Notes: generated from the sequence alone by a model not told the origin. A stretch of DNA of 19,200 nucleotides from CAZPQV01 sp964588705 (GCA_964588705.1 CAZPQV010000045.1:1-19200); one strand, 5' to 3'; counted from the stretch's first letter, positions 6,053-13,038 are shown. Numbers and translations: made by a program.

Positions 6053-7105
6053 ATGTCAGACAGTATCAAAGACTTCCAGCTACAGTCCTATATCTTTACA
6101 GCTGCTAGGTATAATTTTTCAGTCTATGAGAAACGTGTGATTTATAGAATGATAGAGATTGAACAAAAGATGTTTGATCAGGAAGGTATTATAAAAAGTC
6201 CTCATAAGGTTGAAACAAACTTGTGGGGTGATCGGAAATATACTTTCCCTGTGCAATACCTGCTCTCTGCACAGGATATGGATTCTGATAATGATGAAAC
6301 AAGTAAATCAAAGAATAATGCTCGCATTATAAAAGCTCTTAAAGACCTGAAAAACAAAACAATTAACAAAGGGGTTCCTGATGGAAAAAGCGATTATTGG
6401 GAAATCAATCTTATTTCAAGTCTTGAATTTGTTGCTGGAGAGAGGTATGTAACTTGGAAGGCGGACAGCAAACTCATTGAAATGATAATGGATTTTTCTA
6501 AGGGTTGGCGCGCTTACGAACTGAAAGTAGCTTTTAATCTACAAAGCCGTTACGCTATGAGAATTTATGAACTTATTGCTAATAAAGACAAACCCATTGA
6601 ATACAAAACAATTGATTTAATAAAAATGTTCGGTATCGAGGATAAATACACCCGAAAAAAGGACGGTATAGTAATTGGTTACAATTATTCCCATATTGAA
6701 AATAAAGTCCTTAAAAAGGCTCAGGAAGAGCTTGATAAGATATCCCCTTATACATTCAATTATAAATTTTCAAAAGATAATCAGGTTTTGACCATCATTC
6801 CAATATATCAACCACAATTTGCAAGTGCTAAGTTTACAAAAGCCAAAGAAAGAAAAATAGATCTCTCCAAAGTATTAACAGAGAATGAATATAAAACCTA
6901 CATTGATGAATTTGGATTTACTGAACAAGGACTGAAAAATAATTATAATTTGTTCCTAGAGTGTAAACAATCTCTTCCGGAAAATTATTCATTTTTCTTG
7001 TTCCAGGAGATTAGATCTGCTTTAGGTAAAAAGAGAGGTAAAGTCGGTCCGGGATATATAGTAAGTATTATTAAGAATCAACTGGAACAGTGGAAATCCA
7101 AATAA
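6053..7105 (+). CDS. Rep_3/RepB-family plasmid replication initiator
   Basis: With the start at 6053 the protein has 350 residues. It begins MSDSIKDFQLQ and continues with AARYNFSVYEKRVIYRMIEI, the typical opening of the first winged-helix domain of Rep_3 initiators. Further family signs are RYVTWKADSKLIEMIMDFSK, then FNLQSRYAMRIYELIAN near the second winged helix, and a C-terminal segment ending SIIKNQLEQWKSK. Such proteins bind iterons and open the origin. An in-frame ATG at 6014 would add 13 residues, but it lies upstream of the TATATTTG promoter box and inside the repeat region, so it is rejected. Three iterons lie just upstream. The partition genes follow 115 bases downstream on the same strand but have their own promoter. 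Confidence 0.92.
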   Translation: MSDSIKDFQLQSYIFTAARYNFSVYEKRVIYRMIEIEQKMFDQEGIIKSPHKVETNLWGDRKYTFPVQYLLSAQDMDSDNDETSKSKNNARIIKALKDLKNKTINKGVPDGKSDYWEINLISSLEFVAGERYVTWKADSKLIEMIMDFSKGWRAYELKVAFNLQSRYAMRIYELIANKDKPIEYKTIDLIKMFGIEDKYTRKKDGIVIGYNYSHIENKVLKKAQEELDKISPYTFNYKFSKDNQVLTIIPIYQPQFASAKFTKAKERKIDLSKVLTENEYKTYIDEFGFTEQGLKNNYNLFLECKQSLPENYSFFLFQEIRSALGKKRGKVGPGYIVSIIKNQLEQWKSK

Positions 7106-7112
7106 CAGTAAA

Positions 7113-7217
7113 TTGCTATAATAATATAAATATAGTTTTATATCAAAGAAATTCAGCTAAAACCAAAACAATAAAAATTTATTATATTTGCTATAATAAT
7201 ATAAATATAGTTTTATA
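7113..7217 (+). promoter_or_regulatory. parA promoter with two 30-bp AT-rich direct repeats
   Basis: An identical 30-bp sequence starting TTGCTATAATAATATAAATA occurs at 7113-7142 and 7188-7217. Each copy contains CTATA...TATAG and TATAAA...TTTATA inverted arms. A -7 box, TATATTTG, lies at 7183-7190 and overlaps the second copy, which then covers the expected transcription start and runs to within 3 bases of the parA ATG. Small RHH partition proteins of the ParG and omega type bind such repeats as both operator and centromere, so this is a probable parS/operator. Confidence 0.65.
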
Positions 7218-7220
7218 GTT

Positions 7221-7808
7221 ATGCCTAAATTTATACTGTCAACCCATCAAAAGGGTGGTGTAGGAAAATCTACAATAACCTATAATCTCGCTTGTGCAAT
7301 TAAAGACAATGCAAAAGTCGCCGTTTGTGATCTGGATGTTCAGGGAACGCTTGCCGAGCTGCGTCCAATTTCTGAAATTCCAATTTATGCCGGAATGACG
7401 GAACTGGAAAAATTAAAATCTTCAGATTATGATTTTGTATTTGTAGATTCTCCTCCATATCTTACCGGAACTCTCCCTGATCTTTTAAAATTTATCGACT
7501 TGGTTCTTATTCCGACTAAAGTCGGAGTAGCTGACTTTATGGCAATATCCAAAACCATTGAAATTGTAAAAAATGCCGGAAGGAAAAATAAAGCTTTGAT
7601 TGTTCTGAATATGGTAAAGCCCAAAACAACTCTTACTGCAGAAATGTTAGAAAGTCTTGAAAAACTTTCTCTACCTGTGGCTGAAACTTCACTTTCAGAT
7701 TTGGTGGCCTTTACTCGATCTTTCGCCACTTTTGGCATGGATGATGAAAAAGCAAAAAATCAAATAAACGGTCTGTTGGTCGAAGTTTTCACTCTTTTAA
7801 ATAAATAA
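7221..7808 (+). CDS. parA: ParA-family partition ATPase (type Ib-like)
   Basis: The 195-residue Walker-type ATPase has the deviant P-loop KGGVGKST at residues 11-18, the A' motif DLDVQGT at 37-43 and the Walker B segment FVFVDSPP at 72-79. It lacks the N-terminal DNA-binding domain of long ParA proteins, so it belongs with short type Ib plasmid partition ATPases. These bind the nucleoid with ATP and move plasmids through a small centromere-binding partner. That partner is the next gene, 29 bases downstream, preceded by a copy of the operator-like repeat. Members of the wider MinD/ParA superfamily look similar, but the position after rep and before an RHH protein makes partition the best reading. 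Confidence 0.92.
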   Translation: MPKFILSTHQKGGVGKSTITYNLACAIKDNAKVAVCDLDVQGTLAELRPISEIPIYAGMTELEKLKSSDYDFVFVDSPPYLTGTLPDLLKFIDLVLIPTKVGVADFMAISKTIEIVKNAGRKNKALIVLNMVKPKTTLTAEMLESLEKLSLPVAETSLSDLVAFTRSFATFGMDDEKAKNQINGLLVEVFTLLNK

Positions 7809-7835
7809 TATAAAAATATAATTATAGTTTTATAG
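7804..7835 (+). repeat. Third, diverged copy of the par repeat
   Basis: The spacer between parA and the next gene begins AATAATATAAA and ends TATAGTTTTATAG. These are the two halves of the 30-bp repeat found twice before parA, here separated by about 8 extra bases. It overlaps the parA stop and ends 2 bases before the following ATG. It could be a further binding site for the RHH partition protein. Confidence 0.5.
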
Positions 7836-7837
7836 CA

Positions 7838-8071
7838 ATGGCAAAACAAGATAAAAAACCAAGTATTTTTGACCTGATTGATAAGGCAAAAGAACCTGTG
7901 AACACCCCTCTTCAGGAAGAAAAATTCGGTGTGGTTAAACCGGTAACAAAAGGAACTTATATTTACATTGAGGAACATAAACTGGTTGCACTTAAGAAAA
8001 TGGCAGCAGAGAAAAGAACCACTTTAAAGGACCTTATTAATACAGCGATTGATAAGGAATATTTTAAATAA
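7838..8071 (+). CDS. ParG-like RHH centromere-binding partition protein
   Basis: The protein has 77 residues. The first ~40 (MAKQDKKPSIFDLIDKAKEP and on) are polar and probably flexible. The rest reads TYIYIEEHKLVALKKMAAEK then RTTLKDLINTAIDKEYF, a beta strand followed by two helices as in a ribbon-helix-helix dimer. A mobile N-terminal tail on an RHH body is the plan of ParG, the partner of type Ib ParA, which also represses the par operon. Its position right after parA and the repeated AT-rich boxes before both genes support this. Sequence identity to a named family cannot be judged here. The next ORF starts on the base after this stop codon. Confidence 0.75.
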   Translation: MAKQDKKPSIFDLIDKAKEPVNTPLQEEKFGVVKPVTKGTYIYIEEHKLVALKKMAAEKRTTLKDLINTAIDKEYFK

Positions 8072-8319
8072 ATGAAGGATTTGAAAGAAATTGAAGATAC
8101 GCTCATAGAAATGCTTCCATCCTTTATTGAGAATACTGGTTCTCTGCACAAAGTGGAGGATTACTATTTCTTCATTGTCACCATTCCGAAAGGGAGATCT
8201 TCCAACACTCAAATCAGTTAGAACTCGTTTCAATCACCAACGATTCCAAGGGGCGTGTTTGTAACCTGAAAATCAGCTCCAACTACTTGAATATCTTAAT
8301 GCTAAAAAATAATAAATGA
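8072..8319 (+). pseudogene. Frameshifted small gene downstream of the par operon
   Basis: The ATG at 8072 directly follows the ParG-like stop, and the frame ends after 49 codons at TAG 8219-8221. Adding one base to the GGG run at 8192-8194 restores a single 82-codon ORF to TGA 8317-8319. The restored protein runs MKDLKEIEDTLIEMLPSFIE and on to VEDYYFFIVTIPKG, then EIFQHSNQLELVSITNDSKG and ends LNILMLKNNK. The downstream part reads as normal coding sequence, so a one-base deletion in a former GGGG is likely. The same lesion is in unit 2. The family was not recognised; the alternating strand pattern suggests a small beta-rich protein. The short 49-residue product could still be made. A sequencing error in both units is also possible. 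Confidence 0.7.
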
Positions 8320-8336
8320 ATATATATTATATGTTC

Positions 8337-8588
8337 CTAAATTACTTTAACGAACCGGCAATCAAATGGTTCAATAGCATTGATTTGTAGAGTCGAGATA
8401 GGTAGTGGAATTTTGAAAGTATTAAAATAGTGAACAATCTTCCTAATCTGACTGTTCAAAAAAATTTTCTCCGAAAAATCTACTTTTATGGTAGAATTTG
8501 GGTTTTTTTTACTCCGGAAGATTCCTCTAAAAATATAGAGAACTCCTAAAATACTGAATCCCATCAGAATAAATATTCCTGTTGTCAT
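8337..8588 (-). CDS. Hypothetical small membrane protein
   Basis: This is an 83-residue leftward ORF with an N-terminal hydrophobic helix (residues ~3-22, TTGIFILMGFSILGVLYIF) followed by the basic stop-transfer RGIFRSKK and a polar C-terminal part. That layout suggests a membrane-anchored protein with a short cytoplasmic domain. It starts 17 bases after the stop of another small leftward ORF, so the two could form an operon. No Shine-Dalgarno site is visible and no family was recognised. It runs against its neighbours on the opposite strand and lies in AT-rich DNA, so it may be spurious. Confidence 0.4.
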   Translation of the reverse strand: MTTGIFILMGFSILGVLYIFRGIFRSKKNPNSTIKVDFSEKIFLNSQIRKIVHYFNTFKIPLPISTLQINAIEPFDCRFVKVI

Positions 8589-8605
8589 ATATTTGATTTT
8601 ATAAA

Positions 8606-8869
8606 TTACAAAGTCTTGAGGATGATATCCTCTTTATTATAAATATTCAGAAAAAAGTCAAAATTCATTTTTTGAATGATTTTTTTCAAAAATAATATCA
8701 CATTCTCCGGATTGCCGTTTTGCTTAACTATTTTCCGGAATGTAAGGAAAACAAAGGGTTTTACATTCCAAAGGACAAGTTTATGAAGTCCCAGAAAATA
8801 AGAAAAAAGTGTTACGCGGAAATAAAAAACTCTTTTTTGCTTTAGTTTTTTAAAAATTCGAAAATTCAT
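8606..8869 (-). CDS. Hypothetical small Lys/Phe-rich protein
   Basis: This is an 87-residue leftward ORF rich in Lys, Phe and Leu (MNFRIFKKLKQKRVFYFRVT, then LFSYFLGLHKLVLWNVKPFV). Unusually for this window, it has a purine-rich AGGAAGGA stretch immediately before its ATG on the minus strand. The C-terminal half (NPENVILFLKKIIQKMNFDF) looks helical. No family was recognised. It is the first of two leftward ORFs and is divergent from the lipoprotein gene at 8972. It may be a real small gene or an AT-rich chance frame. Confidence 0.4.
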   Translation of the reverse strand: MNFRIFKKLKQKRVFYFRVTLFSYFLGLHKLVLWNVKPFVFLTFRKIVKQNGNPENVILFLKKIIQKMNFDFFLNIYNKEDIILKTL

Positions 8870-8917
8870 TCCTTCCTCAGTTTCACAATCCTTTATTCAA
8901 AAATTTTAACTGAAATC

Positions 8918-8951
8918 TGATTTTGTTATCAATAAAGTTTTAACTTTATTG
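8918..8951 (+). promoter_or_regulatory. Possible promoter and 10-bp inverted repeat before the lipoprotein gene
   Basis: CAATAAAGTT (8930-8939) and AACTTTATTG (8942-8951) form a perfect 10-bp inverted repeat with a 2-base spacer, ending 20 bases before the lipoprotein ATG. TGATTTTG at 8918-8925 is one base off the TAnnTTTG -7 box and would place transcription start at the repeat. The repeat could be an operator or a hairpin in the leader. It lacks the GC-rich stem expected of a terminator. Confidence 0.4.
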
Positions 8952-8971
8952 AAGATTCTAAATTTTCAATT

Positions 8972-9553
8972 ATGAAAAATATTTTTTTAGCTACACTCAT
9001 AGGGTTAAGCGCATTAAGTTGTGATAGACTAACTGAAACACAAGATTCTTTACCTGCCGCAACCCAAACTGGTGCTAATACTTTTGGATGTAAATTAAAT
9101 GGGATTGTTTTTGTTCCGAATAAAGCTACCGGATCTACAGTTGTGGAAAGGCCTCTAAAAGTTTTTGGCTTTTATGATAATACCGTAAACTGGTCTCGAA
9201 GAATAACGGCTTGGAGGGGTGAAGATGTTAAAAATATGCTTTATATTGATGTTTATATTTATAAAATTCATGAAAAAGGTATAAACTCTTATAGCCTCGA
9301 CAAAGCGCCAGAATATGATGACGCACCTCCTTTTTACAGTTATATTAAATGCAGAGCGGTAAGCCCTACTACAAAACAATACAAGTATTATGGATCTTAT
9401 GAAAATTCCGGCAATATTGATATTACCTATCTTTCAGATGACAAGTTCATCATGTCAGGAAAATTTACGGGAAAATTACGGGAAATTAATGGTACAGAGG
9501 AAGTTGAAGTTACTGAAGGAAGATTTGATATTAACTTAAAAACATTAAATTAA
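8972..9553 (+). CDS. Lipoprotein, DUF6252-like
   Basis: The 193-residue protein has a short signal peptide MKNIFLATLIGLSALSC. ALSC is a lipobox, with C17 the lipidated residue after signal peptidase II cleavage. The mature part contains GANTFGCKLNGIVFVP near residue 34 and the C-terminal pattern SGKFTGKLREINGTEEVEV then TEGRFDINL. These resemble the DUF6252 family common in Bacteroidota lipoproteins; that resemblance is from memory. The protein is expected at the outer or inner membrane. The hydrolase start codon follows the stop with no gap, so the two are one operon. Function is unknown. In this unit the downstream hydrolase gene is cut short by the duplication junction; in unit 2 it is intact. 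Confidence 0.85.
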   Translation: MKNIFLATLIGLSALSCDRLTETQDSLPAATQTGANTFGCKLNGIVFVPNKATGSTVVERPLKVFGFYDNTVNWSRRITAWRGEDVKNMLYIDVYIYKIHEKGINSYSLDKAPEYDDAPPFYSYIKCRAVSPTTKQYKYYGSYENSGNIDITYLSDDKFIMSGKFTGKLREINGTEEVEVTEGRFDINLKTLN

Positions 9554-9928
9554 ATGGGAAAATTTTACTTATTACTTTTTGGTTTATTCATTTCAAGTTT
9601 CTCTTTTTCTCAAGAGAATATAAATCTTGATCAGATGTTGGCTAATTCTGGGCAATATACAGCAAAGAATATTGACACACGAGTGTTGTATCAGCGTTCA
9701 GTCATGATTGCGGATATACCTCATTTCAATCAGAATGATAGAAATGTTGCCAATTATCACTATTTTAAACAGGCGTTACAAGAAATGTATATTTCTAGTA
9801 ACCAATTACAATATTTTTCACATAAAATATTAGAAGAAAAAATATTGCCAGAATCTCAATATCCCAATATGGTAGCGGTGGGGATTATGAATACTGAATT
9901 AGAGTTATTAAATTATGAGGGGACCTAA
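9554..9928 (+). pseudogene. Truncated hydrolase gene ending at the duplication junction
   Basis: The first 121 codons match the hydrolase gene at 17210, including the signal peptide MGKFYLLLFGLFISSFSFSQ. At base 9919 the sequence switches to the last bases of the RHS gene, read in a different frame, so the product ends with the foreign residues EGT and a TAA at 9926-9928. The alpha/beta-hydrolase domain, with the nucleophile near residue 428 of the full protein, is lost entirely. What remains is a secreted 124-residue fragment that could not be catalytic. This chimeric end marks the joint between the tandem units. Confidence 0.95.
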
Positions 9929-9939
9929 ACAATAAAAAT

Positions 9940-10185
9940 ATGAAAATAAGAATCATTATTATGGCTATATTATTTCTTTCATTAATAGGATCGGGTTTGA
10001 AGTATCTTGATTTATGTGTTTCGGAAAAATATGAAACTCAATTAGAAGGATTGAAGCCTACCGAAAAACAGATTAAAGAGGCGGAAGATTTAAAAAGGAA
10101 AATAGGAAGAGACAAGAAAATTGCACTTGCTATAATTGCGGTATCATTACTTGCAATTTATCCTGCTTCTTTAATAAAGAAATAA
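9940..10185 (+). CDS. Small two-helix membrane protein, orphan second copy
   Basis: The 81-residue protein is identical to that at 2284. Here it follows the truncated hydrolase fragment by 11 bases instead of an RHS gene. If it is the immunity protein of the RHS toxin, this copy is an orphan immunity gene created by the duplication. It would be transcribed from the lipoprotein/hydrolase promoter rather than with the toxin, which places it under different control. It keeps its own terminator downstream. Confidence 0.7.
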   Translation: MKIRIIIMAILFLSLIGSGLKYLDLCVSEKYETQLEGLKPTEKQIKEAEDLKRKIGRDKKIALAIIAVSLLAIYPASLIKK

Positions 10186-10197
10186 TAAAAAACATCC

Positions 10198-10231
10198 AAA
10201 ACCCACCGCAGTTGCGGTGGGTTTTATTTTA
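10198..10231 (+). terminator. Rho-independent terminator, unit 2
   Basis: Same ACCCACCGCA/TGCGGTGGGT hairpin and T-rich tail as in unit 1. Here it ends the chimeric lipoprotein, hydrolase-fragment and small membrane protein transcript before the convergent mob operon. Confidence 0.9.
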
Positions 10232-10351
10232 TAGCACGGCAACATTTTTCTGAAAGAAGTCTTGATAATAAAAACTACTCTTTGTCATCGCTGTACAATT
10301 CAGCAATACTGCGAAATCAAATCCATTCTACAAAAATAGACAATATGCCAA

Positions 10352-11047
10352 TTATTCTTTCACGACCTTATCACTATCAATGCTTTTATATATGGCTTTT
10401 CCTTGATTACTTTTAACCATCCCTTTTCGATAATTTATCAGTGCTTTTCCTGCATTATCATTATCCTTTACAAAATTCTGAATGATAATTCTTTCGTTAA
10501 TAAGAGCATTCCATTCGTCATCATCAACAAGTCTTTTATTTTGTGAATTCCAATTATTTATCATTTCCTCTCTAAGCTCTCCTTTGCTTTTCACACTCTC
10601 AGAAAAAAAGCGAACGGCTAAAAATCCCGTTAACCCTGCTGTTAGTAAAGATATTCCGGCAATGATAATCGGCAATTTCCAGTAGTTTCTAAAAATACTT
10701 TCAACCTTGCTCAGCAAGCTTTTGTCTTTCTCTGTGAGCTTCAACTCTACTTTCTGAAACTTTCCCAGTTCGGTGTCAAAAATTTTCTGTGTTTTATCCT
10801 GGTTCTCCTGGTTCTTTTTTTCCAGTTCTGTAGATATACTTTTGCTCAAATTCTCAACGGCTGCACTTTCTTTATTCAGCTGCTTTTCTTTCTCCGAAAA
10901 ACGCAAGAGGATCTGCTCCTGGTTCTGAGAGAATTTACCTAGCTGTCCTTTGATTTCATTATTTCCCGAAATAATATCTTCGAGTGCCTTCAATAAAGCA
11001 TTCTTTGGTTCTTCCGGATTTGGTTTGAGATTAGAATTTTCTTCCAT
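10352..11047 (-). CDS. Coiled-coil membrane mobilisation protein, unit 2
   Basis: The 231-residue product is identical to that at 2696-3391: a charged coiled coil, one membrane helix near residues 125-147 and a polar tail. It overlaps the second relaxase copy by 17 bases. No lesion is seen, so both copies should be expressed. Confidence 0.8.
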   Translation of the reverse strand: MEENSNLKPNPEEPKNALLKALEDIISGNNEIKGQLGKFSQNQEQILLRFSEKEKQLNKESAAVENLSKSISTELEKKNQENQDKTQKIFDTELGKFQKVELKLTEKDKSLLSKVESIFRNYWKLPIIIAGISLLTAGLTGFLAVRFFSESVKSKGELREEMINNWNSQNKRLVDDDEWNALINERIIIQNFVKDNDNAGKALINYRKGMVKSNQGKAIYKSIDSDKVVKE

Positions 11048-11882
11048 AGGATTGTGATTTTTTTTGTTCTAATTTTTGGTTGTTCTGCAGCTGCTTATCG
11101 ATATCCTTAACATTTAACTTCCGGTCGATTTCTGAAAGTTTGTAACCGGGTTTTGTAAATTTCTTTTCTTTGGCACTGATAAAGGATTCTTTTTGAATCT
11201 GTTTTTTTTCCTTCAGCATTTGAGCGGTCTTTTTTTCTTTTTCTTCTCTTCTCAACAGTTCTTCCCATTGGACAATCCTTAGTCCGTTCAGCCCTTTTTC
11301 ATTAGTGGACAGTTCCAGAGCATAACCCTGTTCTTTCATCCTGTCTTTTACTTGGTTCCAGCTGCTTGATTTTTCAATGGAAAGGGTAAGAGCTGCTTTC
11401 ATCAAATTTTTCTTTTCCTGAGCAATTTCGTGCGCGGTTTTCCATCCTCTTTCTCGACTGATGGCTTCCATTGCCTTCCCTGATCGTTCGCCTATAAAGC
11501 TGTCATCAATGGTATTTTTGCCGGCAAAATCTATCCGGTTAACATTGATGTGCATATGAGGATGGGCGGTGTTCTCGTGCAATACGCTATACCATTGGTT
11601 TTCATTGTAACCCATCTTTTCGCTGTAGTCTTTGGCCAGTTGCTTCCAGTCTTCTACAGTAAAGTTCCGGGTGTATTGTTCCGGCGGGCTGACCATATTC
11701 TCTACAAATGGTTTTTTGGTTCTTTTATTTAAACCTGCTATTTCCTGCATTTCTTCCCATCGCTCCTGGGCAGTCTCACCAAACATATTATTCTGACAGA
11801 TAAAGGTGGATTCCTTAATATCCTGCTCTTTGTAGTTTGCAGACTGCAAACTGCCTTTTACGGATTTCGCTTTGGCACTCAT
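11031..11882 (-). CDS. MOBP-like relaxase, unit 2
   Basis: Identical to the relaxase at 3375-4226, with Tyr17 and the HENTAHPHMHINVN metal-binding motif intact. The start at 11882 is preferred over the in-frame ATG at 11957 because it overlaps the stop of the upstream accessory gene as ATGA. Two relaxase genes plus two candidate oriT sites on one molecule would allow transfer to start at either unit. Transfer that starts at one oriT and ends at the other would carry a single 7,656-bp unit. Confidence 0.9.
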   Translation of the reverse strand: MSAKAKSVKGSLQSANYKEQDIKESTFICQNNMFGETAQERWEEMQEIAGLNKRTKKPFVENMVSPPEQYTRNFTVEDWKQLAKDYSEKMGYNENQWYSVLHENTAHPHMHINVNRIDFAGKNTIDDSFIGERSGKAMEAISRERGWKTAHEIAQEKKNLMKAALTLSIEKSSSWNQVKDRMKEQGYALELSTNEKGLNGLRIVQWEELLRREEKEKKTAQMLKEKKQIQKESFISAKEKKFTKPGYKLSEIDRKLNVKDIDKQLQNNQKLEQKKSQSYGRKF

Positions 11883-12313
11883 CGCATATTTTTTTTGATA
11901 AGCTGGATAACTTCCGTAAGTTCTTTTTTGAAATGTTCCTTCTCGTTTTCGTTCCAAATATCTTTCCGGAAGATGTTGGCAATTCTTTTAAAATTGGTGT
12001 GGTATTCAGAGAGCATTTTATTACGTTCCGCATCTGGCATAACCACGCCCATGATACACCTGCGAAAGTATTCCGATTCACTCACTCCCCACGCTTCAGA
12101 AACCTCCGTAATGTGTTTTTGCTCGATTTCATTTATTCTAAAAAATTTCTTGATTTCCCGCTTTTTTGTCAATACGGGGCGCCCTCCTTTTTTTCCGCCT
12201 TCGGCTCTTTTTCTTCGTATTTCTTCTTTCCGCTCTTTCTGCTGCATCTCTCCGGAAAGTTGGGTGAGTTCTCGAAGTAGGGATTCGTTGAAACTGATAT
12301 TGTCGTTGTTCAT
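11879..12313 (-). CDS. MobC-like RHH accessory protein, unit 2
   Basis: The 144-residue protein is identical to that at 4223-4657. It is the first gene of the second leftward mob operon, with the second candidate oriT repeat about 65 bases upstream of its start. Confidence 0.85.
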   Translation of the reverse strand: MNNDNISFNESLLRELTQLSGEMQQKERKEEIRRKRAEGGKKGGRPVLTKKREIKKFFRINEIEQKHITEVSEAWGVSESEYFRRCIMGVVMPDAERNKMLSEYHTNFKRIANIFRKDIWNENEKEHFKKELTEVIQLIKKNMR

Positions 12314-12379
12314 TTCTGTAAGATTTATGCAGAGAAAAAACCAAAGTTTTTTCGACCGTCTGCGACGTTAGGAGCAGAC

Positions 12380-12438
12380 CAAGAAGGGGAAAAAGACAAC
12401 AAATACCGGAGGTTTTGTCTGTCTTTTCCCACTTCTTG
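12380..12438. repeat. Candidate oriT inverted repeat, unit 2
   Basis: Second copy of the CAAGAAG-headed imperfect inverted repeat with a TACCGGAGGT spacer. It is in the same orientation as the first, 7,656 bp away. Confidence 0.5.
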
Positions 12439-12477
12439 ACCTAAAAACCGTAACCATTAATACTCTAAATTTAAGAT

Positions 12478-12555
12478 GTAAATCTGAACCAGCCAAGTAA
12501 AACTTGAAAAATCTGTAAATAATCTGAAACTGCTGTAAAAAAACTTGAGAGAATA
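12478..12555. repeat. Degenerate GTAAA repeats, unit 2
   Basis: Four GTAAA-headed units start at 12478, 12497, 12515 and 12535, as in unit 1. Function unknown. Confidence 0.35.
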
Positions 12556-12753
12556 ATTAAGATCTTTAAGAAATGAAACATCGGTAAACCATCTGAGAGC
12601 AGCAAAAAAAGAGGCTCTAAAAACCTGAATGTTGATAAGAGAACCTGGCTTCCGGAAAATCTAAACATCTTCAAAATACTCAAAACTGAAAATGCAAGTA
12701 AAACACTAAAAAACTATCAATAATAAATATACAATTTTATTAAAAAATAGCAC

Positions 12754-12780
12754 TATATTTGCATTACAAATGATATCATT
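12754..12780 (+). promoter_or_regulatory. Toxin-antitoxin promoter and palindromic operator, unit 2
   Basis: TATATTTG lies at 12754-12761 and the 12-bp palindrome AATGATATCATT at 12769-12780, abutting the antitoxin ATG. Antitoxin from either unit could repress both operons. Confidence 0.65.
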
Positions 12781-13038
12781 ATGAATACAATTAATATCAG
12801 TAAAAAATCGACTTCGCTGCGGCTTAATTCCGGGCTCTATGCTCACATTGAAAAACTGGCCAAAAAAAATAACAGAAGTATCAATAATTATATCGAAACG
12901 CTGCTGTTTGATGCCGTAGGATATCACGAGCCTAATAAAGTCACCAAACAGGCTATAAAGGAAATTGAAACGGAAAAGAAATCTCTGAAGAGATATTCCA
13001 ATGTAGAGGATCTGTTTAAAGATTTGGAAAATGAGTAA
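12781..13038 (+). CDS. CopG/RHH-type antitoxin, unit 2
   Basis: The 85-residue protein is identical to that at 5125-5382. It overlaps its toxin gene by 8 bases. Loss of one tandem unit by recombination would leave one complete toxin-antitoxin pair, so such loss should not by itself release the toxin. Confidence 0.88.
   Translation: MNTINISKKSTSLRLNSGLYAHIEKLAKKNNRSINNYIETLLFDAVGYHEPNKVTKQAIKEIETEKKSLKRYSNVEDLFKDLENE

Larger units (their letters stand above)
2263..9918. repeat. Tandem duplication unit 1 (7,656 bp)
   Basis: First copy of a direct tandem repeat. It opens with GGGGACCTAAAC, inside the last codons of the RHS gene, and ends with AAATTATGA, inside the hydrolase gene. Identity with unit 2 stops at both ends: base 2262 is t where 9918 is a, and base 9919 is g where 17575 is t. 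There is therefore no microhomology at the breakpoint. All ORFs and all nucleotide segments compared match unit 2 at an offset of 7,656. No transposase, terminal inverted repeat or target-site duplication marks the ends. Confidence 0.97.
12314..12753. other. Non-coding mob/TA divergence region, unit 2
   Basis: This ~440-bp gene-free stretch has the same content as in unit 1: GTCTGC/GCAGAC arms (12358-12363 and 12374-12379), the long imperfect inverted repeat, the GTAAA-headed repeats and then A-rich sequence without recognised signals. Confidence 0.55.

Noticed and set aside
8185..8200. Programmed -1 frameshift at AAAGGGA
   Set aside because: The zero frame reads AAA GGG A, not A AAG GGA, so the slippery heptamer is out of register; a one-base deletion is simpler.
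2263..9918. Composite transposon or integrated element bounded by IS copies
   Set aside because: No transposase, integrase, terminal inverted repeat or target duplication at 2263, 9919 or 17574. Both outer boundaries lie inside continuous ORFs, so a tandem duplication fits better than an insertion.
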